From Cryptomeria japonica (Eukaryota; Streptophyta; Pinopsida; Cupressales; Cupressaceae): a DNA stretch of 64,000 nt. A program made the translations under genes and the position numbers. The stretch's first letter is position 1. Every line of letters starts with the position of its first letter. Shown here piece by piece: positions 58,701 to 64,000 of the stretch. Below the pieces are notes generated by a model. That model did no database searches. It was given only the letters and a program-made list of their open reading frames with translations, and was not told the DNA's origin. The DNA lies in contig NC_081409.1 of the NCBI RefSeq assembly GCF_030272615.1, positions 209,543,190-209,607,189 on the forward strand. The letters are read 5' to 3'.

Positions 58701-60541
58701 AGCTAACTACAAGAAGGGAACGCTCCAAGGGGCTTGGTTTTCTAAATCCCAAGATTCACAATAAAAGAACAAAACAGATATGGCGAGTCAAAGTGGCTGA
58801 AGTTCAACAAGAAGATGACTATTCTATAGATTCCAATGAATGGGAATGGGGTTCAGACAAATCCTCCAGCGACTATGAGCTCAACGAGACATTTAGAGAG
58901 CCAGAAGAACCTACAGAGGAGGAGGAGTTTTACAAGAAATTCAGAGTTGGTCAAGAACCGACCCATGAGGATCCCGCACAAGATTCGTTTCAAGGCCCTA
59001 GGTCAAGATCACATAGGATGAGGACACCTGTCCCTGAGGGTGCTACTAGTGATGATAATTTAGACTCACTCACGATCGAAACTGATGAGGAGAGTGCCAT
59101 TGACGACCTCGATGACTATCTTGACATACCTGAATATAACCACATCTTCACTATTAGCCTTGCGAACTCTGAAAACACTAAAGACCTTCCCCTCGTTCAC
59201 CCCCAACTCATTGACTGGGATCAGGATGGACCAGCACAGCTTGATACATTTCAAAATGACGAAGCTATTGTCGATTATCTTGGCATTCGCGATGATCTTC
59301 CTCTTGGAGACCATAAAGCAGGATATGCCATAGAGCTTAATAACATGGCATACTTTGGTGAGGGTGTCGGGCCTTCTAGTCGCAAAAATGTGAAAATAAA
59401 AACAAAACAAGGGTCTTATGGCGAAAACCACACTGTGGCGCTATCTGACTTTAAAAAAGTAAAAAGAAAGGATGTATCTGAGGGTGAAAACCTCTCTGAG
59501 GCGCCCGAAGATGGAAGGCTTGACATTCTCCCAGCATCATACGAGGAAAAATCATCCATGTTGGTAGAGGAGACTATAAAGACAAACATTGGTACAACAG
59601 AGGTTCCCCATAACATATTTTTGGCTCAATCATTGACAGAGGCCGAGAAAGCAAGATTCATAAGCTTCTTTAAGGAACGACAAGTTAACTTCGCATGGTC
59701 TTATGCTGATATGCCTAGACTAGACCCCGATTTAGTAATGCATCATTTAACAGTCAAACCGGGGGCAAAACCAGTAAAGCAGAAATTGAGGAAAATGCAT
59801 CCACAAGTGGCATTATTAGTCAAGGCAGAGCTGGAGAAATTACTGGATGTTGGATTCATACGCCCAATTGATTATCCCGAATGGATTTCCAACTTAGTAC
59901 CTGTTAGCAAACCAGATCGCAGCATCCGAATATGTATAGACTTCAGGGATATCAACAAGGCTTGTCCGAAGGACGATTTCCCATTACCAAACATTGATTT
60001 AATTGTTGATCTCACAGCAGGCCATGAGATGTTATCTTTAATGGACGGATTCTCTGGATATAATCAGATCAGGATTGCACCTGAAGATCAACATAAAACA
60101 TCATTTACTTGTCCATGGGGAACCTTCTGCTGGAATGTCATGCCCTTTGGGCTGAAAAATGCAGGTGCCACGTATCAACGAGCTATGACTACTATCTTCC
60201 ATGATCTCATGCATGTAACCGTGGAAGATTATGTTGACGACCTTTTGGTTAAATCAATAGACAGAAATACACACTTGGACATACTTTCAGTTGCTTTTGA
60301 TCAGTTGGAAAAGTACAAGGTAAGACTAAATCCTAAGAAATGTGTCTTTGGAGTAACCTCCGGGAAGCTCCTAGGATTCATTGTGTCTAAAAGAGGAATA
60401 GAAGCTGATCCAGCAAAAGTCAAGGCTATCTTAGACATGCCGCCACCCAAGAATATCAGTCAACTTCGGTCTTTACAAGGGAGACTCCAGTCCATACGAA
60501 GATTCATAGCACAACTTGCAGATAAGTGCAATCCTTTCTAG
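55751..60541 (+). CDS. Gag-protease-reverse transcriptase polyprotein, 1596 codons
   Basis: Open for 4.8 kb. Approximate residues: ~1-200 Pro/Gln-rich Gag linker; ~205-365 capsid (FDKYRGRGDPKAHIRQFF, MEWFSQLPPGIKSWGDLAEAFIQHF, ATFLQRWRNLASRC); ~471-490 CEFHKSKGHKTSNC, a knuckle with His in place of the second Cys; ~710-790 protease with IDGGAGLNICTL (DGG in place of DSG, a known Tat-type variant); ~945-1000 G-patch-like KGFKILQRFGYDGKSPLGLRKEG...SKGLGF; acidic linker; ~1310-1595 RT with LMDGFSGYNQI and YVDDLLVKS. It ends at TAG 60539, just after RT, where the frame continues. Confidence 0.93.
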   Translation: MDQRRPNSGGPKNMMPESPSVLLQKPAIPHTQAQIYDTYSQRPSWRPYAQTHAQDMGQLRQVDTQGHPQNFDTRRPHVKIGGNTMENERPVEYGLYTQKRYGVPQQEVMPSAPYMSQQYRPPYGHVYDQYHLYMQQAPPQMGVSNMGYATRNPSPPKNNLEQQIRDLQKKVEDMGTSKPTYTMRDICPYPFDKSIPMPPFPPHFVTPKFDKYRGRGDPKAHIRQFFIACIEVAAEETYLMRLFPQSLGDQAMEWFSQLPPGIKSWGDLAEAFIQHFSYNIETDVSVTTLCNTKQKEGESFATFLQRWRNLASRCSCEIPQKQMVEMFTQNVNKAIGYDLRKACLSTFKDVIEKGLATEKVLIEQGVIKLFKENKEDFKGKDKPKFWNKNKNTVNDGVVDANTVRPKFIFSGSSSTNNQVNNQTAAKPRRKYTPLGEPLESVFKKLVANKVITVPDFPPYEPKVKPNWWNDDEFCEFHKSKGHKTSNCHRLKNIVQDLIDRGDIEIEGHSSNQEHEVFKEPFPKHDKGKGKVTDDQANYTRASYNYDSTINHISMDNHISTITIKNKNPENSSQRPKIVLKGVGSSSASTSECHVTTRRGKITLPGTSTKNTNLPSTKPEYDLVEQLGKTPALISILELLRISPAHKAILDKILRDIAVPTALNVDQFQAMVGYLSVPHSLTFIEADDASISQPHNAPLHIEAFIHKHRIKRVLIDGGAGLNICTLSTIRQLGYSNKAVNSTNQITIKAYDDEERSSKGTVTLPLRIGPVTKDVVCQVLDLDLTYNILLGCLWIHEMRAVPSTYHQCIKFPHNGVEVTVNGDPNPFIYCNNLRSHTKTIIPSNREATPSSAYIDPESLKPSTSKQGELRAKFQDKGMGEYTLNQTMFLRQVMNSPKEYGRPHPNKQISIMLLKWDPTVFQKWGELEEENLYKMLYKDAEEDTHDQIIIPCENYGKGFKILQRFGYDGKSPLGLRKEGVIVPLQPELTTRRERSKGLGFLNPKIHNKRTKQIWRVKVAEVQQEDDYSIDSNEWEWGSDKSSSDYELNETFREPEEPTEEEEFYKKFRVGQEPTHEDPAQDSFQGPRSRSHRMRTPVPEGATSDDNLDSLTIETDEESAIDDLDDYLDIPEYNHIFTISLANSENTKDLPLVHPQLIDWDQDGPAQLDTFQNDEAIVDYLGIRDDLPLGDHKAGYAIELNNMAYFGEGVGPSSRKNVKIKTKQGSYGENHTVALSDFKKVKRKDVSEGENLSEAPEDGRLDILPASYEEKSSMLVEETIKTNIGTTEVPHNIFLAQSLTEAEKARFISFFKERQVNFAWSYADMPRLDPDLVMHHLTVKPGAKPVKQKLRKMHPQVALLVKAELEKLLDVGFIRPIDYPEWISNLVPVSKPDRSIRICIDFRDINKACPKDDFPLPNIDLIVDLTAGHEMLSLMDGFSGYNQIRIAPEDQHKTSFTCPWGTFCWNVMPFGLKNAGATYQRAMTTIFHDLMHVTVEDYVDDLLVKSIDRNTHLDILSVAFDQLEKYKVRLNPKKCVFGVTSGKLLGFIVSKRGIEADPAKVKAILDMPPPKNISQLRSLQGRLQSIRRFIAQLADKCNPF

Positions 60542-61135
60542 CACCTGCTACACAAAAATATCAAGTTCAAATGGGATGAGAACTGCCAACAGGCTTTTCA
60601 GGCACTCAAAGACTATCTTTTGAACCCGCCAATTTTGATGCCACCAATTCCAGATCAACCATTGCTACTTTACATATCAGCTACTCCGACAGCACTGGGG
60701 GCACTCCTAGCACAGCAAATACCTGACGGCAAGGAAAAAGCAGTTTACTATATCAGTCGCACATTGGTGGGATATGAGCTAAACTACACTCCAATTGAGC
60801 GTGCATGTCTCGCTGTGGTCTTTGCTTCACAAAAATTACGCCATTATATGCTTACTCACAAGACTAAGTTGATTGCCAGAATTGATCCACTAAAATATCT
60901 TCTCAACAAAGCTACACTTACTGGGCGGCTAGCCAAGTGGGTAATGATTTTGAGTGAATTCGACATTGAATACGTGGACAGAAAAGCCATAAAAGGACAA
61001 GCCATCGCAGATCAACTGGCAGATGCTCCCATGATAGATGATGTTCCTCTACAGTCAGAATTTCCAGATGAGTCCATTCTAACAATATCACCTGCAAAGC
61101 CATGGCAACTATACTTTGATGGCTCATACACATAG
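60542..61135 (+). CDS. Gypsy RNase H and beginning of the archaeal-type RNase H
   Basis: In frame with the upstream polyprotein (the first in-frame ATG is at 60620). LLYISATPTALGALLAQQ, AVYYISRTLVGYELNYTPIERACLAVVFASQKLRHYM and WVMILSEFDIEYV are the gypsy RNase H. Its first catalytic aspartate is replaced (ISATPTALGA where most gypsy elements have D-S), as often seen in Tat elements that rely on the second enzyme. It continues into PWQLYFDGSYT, the first motif of the archaeal-type RNase H, and stops at TAG 61133 (CAG to TAG). Confidence 0.88.
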   Translation, partial: HLLHKNIKFKWDENCQQAFQALKDYLLNPPILMPPIPDQPLLLYISATPTALGALLAQQIPDGKEKAVYYISRTLVGYELNYTPIERACLAVVFASQKLRHYMLTHKTKLIARIDPLKYLLNKATLTGRLAKWVMILSEFDIEYVDRKAIKGQAIADQLADAPMIDDVPLQSEFPDESILTISPAKPWQLYFDGSYT

Positions 61136-61723
61136 CATGGGGCAGGAGCGGGAATACTCTTTATAACTCCTCAAGGCGATTCTATACCAAAGTCATACCG
61201 CTTATCATTTCCTTGCACCAACAATATAGCGGAATACGAGGCATTAACAACTGGGCTAAGAATTGCAGTTCAATGGAAGATCCAAGAACTTCGTGTTTTT
61301 GGGGATTCTCAACTGGTCATCCGTCAAGCAACTGATGATTATCAAACAAAAGATGAAAAACTAATGCCTTACAAACAACTGGTAGATGATCTGAAACAAC
61401 ACTTTGCAAAGATAGAGTTTGAGCAGATACCAAGAGAACAGAATCGTGCTGCTGATGCCATGGCTACAATTGCTTCGCTCATTGATCTACCGCAAAATGA
61501 GACCTGCTATGAGTTCCTGGTTGACAACCTGCTGATTCCGTCATATGAGATCACTCCTACAGAAATGATATGTGTTGTTGGTCCTGAATCCCAGTTATAT
61601 GGTTCCATATTCACATACCTTCGCGACAATATCTTACCTCCCGATCTATCGAACAACCAACGCCGCACTTTCATTCGCCAATCCTCCCGATACATTATCC
61701 TAGCTAATATCCTATACCGATGA
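61136..61723 (+). CDS. Archaeal-type RNase H (remainder) and pre-integrase linker
   Basis: Continuing the frame after the TAG: HGAGAGILFITPQGDS, NNIAEYEALTTGLRIA (E), VFGDSQLVIRQ (D) and QNRAADAMATIASLI (D). Together with FDGSY upstream all four acidic positions are present, so this is probably the active RNase H of the element. It is followed by ~80 residues linking to integrase (FTYLRDNILPPDLSNNQRRTF, ILANILYR). The end is TGA 61721, one C-to-T change from CGA at a CpG. The first ATG in the open part is at 61364, but that is not a true start. Confidence 0.88.
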   Translation, partial: HGAGAGILFITPQGDSIPKSYRLSFPCTNNIAEYEALTTGLRIAVQWKIQELRVFGDSQLVIRQATDDYQTKDEKLMPYKQLVDDLKQHFAKIEFEQIPREQNRAADAMATIASLIDLPQNETCYEFLVDNLLIPSYEITPTEMICVVGPESQLYGSIFTYLRDNILPPDLSNNQRRTFIRQSSRYIILANILYR

Positions 61724-62851
61724 GGTCTAGATGGCACCCTCCTTAGATGTTTAGAGAGTGACGAAGCTCAAATTGCATTACGAGAAGTGCACGAAGGGAT
61801 ATGTGGTCCGCATACTAATGGTCCTACCTTGGCCAAGAAACTTATCAGGACTGGATACTACTGGCCTACTATGGAAAAAGATGCATATCAGTTTGTCAAG
61901 AAGTGTAAACAGTGTCAAATTCATGGAGACCTCATACATGCACCAGCACAGGAACTACAACCACTTGCATCTCCTTGGCCCTTTTGTCAGTGGGGACTCG
62001 ATCTCATAGGCAAGATTCACCCTCCTTCTTCCAATGGACATAAATTCATTATCACAGCCACAGAATATTTCACAAAGTGGATTGAAGCCGTGCCTCTCAC
62101 ACAAGTTACTAGGAAACAAATCGCTACTTTCATCCTGAACTACATCATTTGCCGATACGGGATCCCTACTTCCATTATTACCGATAACGGGCGTCCTTTC
62201 AAGAACCAGGATGTTCGTGAACTCTGTGAGCGCTTCCATATCTCTCATTGTTTCTCCACACCATATTACCCTCAAGGTAATGGCCAAGCTGAGGCGTCTA
62301 ACAAAACAATTCTCAAAATCCTTAAAAAGACAGTCGACGACGCTGGCCGTAACTGGCATGTCCAACTCAATCCTGCACTTTGGGCCTACCGCACAAGTGT
62401 CCGCACACCTACAGGAGCTACACCCTACTCACTCATCTACGGCGCTGAAGCCATCTTGCCTATTGAGGTCGAGTTACCTTCTTTATGGGTCTCCTTGAGA
62501 AACATAATCAACGATGAAGACTACAGGGTCTCTCGCTTACAAGAACTAGAACTGCTGGAGGAACGACGACACACTGCTTTTAATCATCTCAAGGCTTACC
62601 AACAACGAATGAGTCGCAATTACAATCACAAGGTCAAACCTTGCACATTTGAGGTAGGTGACTTAGTCCTCAGAGAGAACCCCAAAAATCAGCAAGACAG
62701 AGATAAGAAGGGCAAATTTGAACCCAACTGGCTTGGTCCTTACATCATCACAACAGTATATGGATCTGGGGCATATCAGCTCTCAACTACAGAAGGCGAA
62801 CCCTTGGAGGATCCTATCAACAGCATGCACCTTCGCAGGTTCTACACATAA
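61724..62851 (+). CDS. Integrase of the Tat-type element
   Basis: In frame with the whole gag-pol (first ATG at 61787). N-terminal HHCC zinc finger: HEGICGPHTNG ... CKQCQIHG. Catalytic residues: D in WGLDLIGKI (about 61995), D in IITDNGRPF (about 62181), E in YYPQGNGQAEASN (about 62290). C-terminal region: VGDLVLRENPK and GKFEPNWLGPYIITTVYGSGAYQL, the GPY/F module; no chromodomain. It ends in a natural stop, TAA at 62849. It inserts the element cDNA into the genome. All key residues are present. Confidence 0.92.
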   Translation, partial: GLDGTLLRCLESDEAQIALREVHEGICGPHTNGPTLAKKLIRTGYYWPTMEKDAYQFVKKCKQCQIHGDLIHAPAQELQPLASPWPFCQWGLDLIGKIHPPSSNGHKFIITATEYFTKWIEAVPLTQVTRKQIATFILNYIICRYGIPTSIITDNGRPFKNQDVRELCERFHISHCFSTPYYPQGNGQAEASNKTILKILKKTVDDAGRNWHVQLNPALWAYRTSVRTPTGATPYSLIYGAEAILPIEVELPSLWVSLRNIINDEDYRVSRLQELELLEERRHTAFNHLKAYQQRMSRNYNHKVKPCTFEVGDLVLRENPKNQQDRDKKGKFEPNWLGPYIITTVYGSGAYQLSTTEGEPLEDPINSMHLRRFYT

Positions 62852-62870
62852 GCTCTTCGGAACATCCTAA

Positions 62871-63010
62871 TTCAAAAATACAAAAAAATAAAAAAAAATT
62901 CAAAAATACAAAAAAATAAAAAAAAATTCAAAAATACAAAAAAATCAAAAAAATTCAAAAATACAAAAAAATCAAAAAATTTCAAAAATACAAAAAAAAT
63001 TATAAAACAA
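62871..63010 (+). repeat. A-rich 27-28 bp tandem repeat after gag-pol
   Basis: Five imperfect copies begin TTCAAAAATACAAAAAAAT at about 62871, 62899, 62927, 62954 and 62981. They lie in the 3' untranslated part of the Tat-type element, 20 bp after the stop codon. Confidence 0.9.
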
Positions 63011-63020
63011 AAAAATCGTT

Positions 63021-63180
63021 ACTTGGTGAAAACCTGGCAAAGAGGCGCCTTGTGACAACAAAAAAAAATTGAAAAATCCAAAAAAGTAAAGAAAAATAAT
63101 TTCGTCCAACGGTGAAAACCACTTCGGTGGCGCCCTGGGCAAGTACCATGGTGAAAACTGGGTCACCAGCGCCATGCGTA
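63021..63180 (+). repeat. Triplicated GGTGAAAACC / GGCGCC module in the 3' untranslated region
   Basis: GGTGAAAACC at 63025-63034 and 63111-63120 is followed 9 and 8 bases later by GGCGCC (63044-63049, 63129-63134). A third, diverged copy is GGTGAAAACT at 63150 with AGCGCC 12 bases after it. Similar GGTGAAAACC...GGCGCC modules are familiar from 3' regions of other plant Tat elements; the role is unknown. Confidence 0.75.
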
Positions 63181-64000
63181 GAGACATTGCTCCTCCCTCC
63201 TTCAGGATTCTCTTTCATCCTTTCACTTTGCACACACTCACAACCTATTCATCCATAATAAACTTACCCATTCCCATCATGGCTTGTTATTGATCTACCT
63301 AAGATTGGTTAGCCATCCATAACCCTCCTTTTTCACTCCCTTTCCATCCATAATAAATCGGCTCCTATCTGTGACTACGGCCAATTCCTACGTCTAGTGA
63401 TGGGTGTGGAACTGAGAACATCACATGTTTCGAGGAGTACAGTTTCTTCCAGCTTCCTTCAAGTCTATCCGCGCACAATCCGCAATAAAGCAACATCTGC
63501 ATCGAAGATCCGCAATTAAGTTTTGTCTTCTCCGCAATAAAGTATCAGTTTCATGGATTCAGTCAGTTTCAAAGGAGACACAGCAGCAACAATGAGCTTC
63601 AACAAAATCAAATCTTTCAACAGACTTAGACAACATATGGTTCAGTGCTATCTATCCTTTTTGTGAAAGTGAACATTGTGACCACAATCGAATAAGACTT
63701 ATACAAGTGACAAGAGACACTAAACTTGAGGACTACAGTGGATGTTGGTGTCGAGTCTTGGTTTTCTTTTGATTTCATCTTTTTTGGTGACATGTCTTTT
63801 AGCTTTTCCAGGATGTCTTTGACTAGAAAGGCGAGGATGGGGTATCGTCACCTATTTGCATTTGCTGTCTGTGGATTGTCTTTTAGTAATGCTATGACTT
63901 GTCCAAGGATATGAGGACATTGTGAGTCTAGTATGAACTGGGGCATTCCTTGTTTGTGACTGTCTTATCTCCATGCAAACAAGTACAATGACTTTCTGGG
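63181..64000 (+). other. 3' untranslated region of the Tat-type element to the window end
   Basis: I see no recognisable gene. The phrase CCGCAATAAAG or close variants occurs three times at about 63479-63545. The small open frame at 63726-63914 lacks family features. The 3' LTR (expected to begin TGTAGACACTC) does not appear before 64000. Confidence 0.6.

Larger units (their letters stand above)
52094..64000 (+). mobile_element. Young Tat-type Ty3/gypsy retrotransposon (3' end beyond window)
   Basis: Order: LTR (52094-53011), primer site, 2.3 kb leader, single-frame gag-pol (55349-62851) and a 3' untranslated part still running at 64000; the 3' LTR is not reached. The polyprotein order is Gag, protease, G-patch, RT, gypsy RNase H, archaeal-type RNase H, integrase, the classical Tat layout. 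There is no frameshift in 7.5 kb and only four stops, so it is much younger than the other elements here. Confidence 0.92.

Overview
The window is plant nuclear DNA made almost entirely of transposable elements. I see no convincing host gene, tRNA, rRNA or CRISPR array. The LTR retrotransposons are typical of seed plants: Sirevirus-like Ty1/copia primed by initiator-Met tRNA, Tat-type Ty3/gypsy with two RNase H domains, and a gag-protease-only gypsy family. Long LTRs, deep nesting and the lack of genes over 64 kb suggest a large genome. A gymnosperm is plausible, but that is inference.

Layout. 1-1489: one LTR of a minus-strand Sirevirus-like element whose body lies left of the window; it sits inside a minus-strand gypsy gag-protease fragment (1490-3057). 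3058-9477: a degenerate plus-strand Sirevirus-like copia element with a truncated 5' LTR, followed by a second copy of the same gypsy leader (9478-10288). 10289-51022: three copies (A, B, C) of a ~6-6.5 kb tandem unit with no intact gene. Copy A is split by a 16.1 kb minus-strand Tat-type element with ~4 kb LTRs (12812-28909, TSD CCTTC) and by a nest at 29388-36294: a copia-like solo LTR (TSD AGGAT) containing a gag-protease-only gypsy element (29668-35499), itself containing a 2.1 kb Sirevirus-like solo LTR (29822-31953, TSD CTAGG). A LINE-like or unclassified insertion with a 16 bp duplication lies between copies A and B (39657-42029).

51023-52093: a 5' LTR with a Met-tRNA-type primer site. 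It is followed at once by a young Tat-type element that runs off the window end (52094-64000). That element has a 918 bp LTR, a 2.3 kb leader and one gag-protease-RT-RNaseH-RNaseH-integrase frame (55349-62851) closed by only four stop codons, each one C-to-T change from a sense codon.

The most striking unexplained structure is in that leader: two arrays of the 9-mer GCGTCTGTG, about 1.2 kb apart, with start-to-start distances alternating almost strictly between 19 and 21 bp and with spacers of unrelated sequence. Also notable: the two Tat-type elements carry the second (archaeal-type) RNase H at different places, before the reverse transcriptase in one and after it in the other.

All coordinates of element ends come from reading the sequence by eye; ends supported by target-site duplications are the most reliable.
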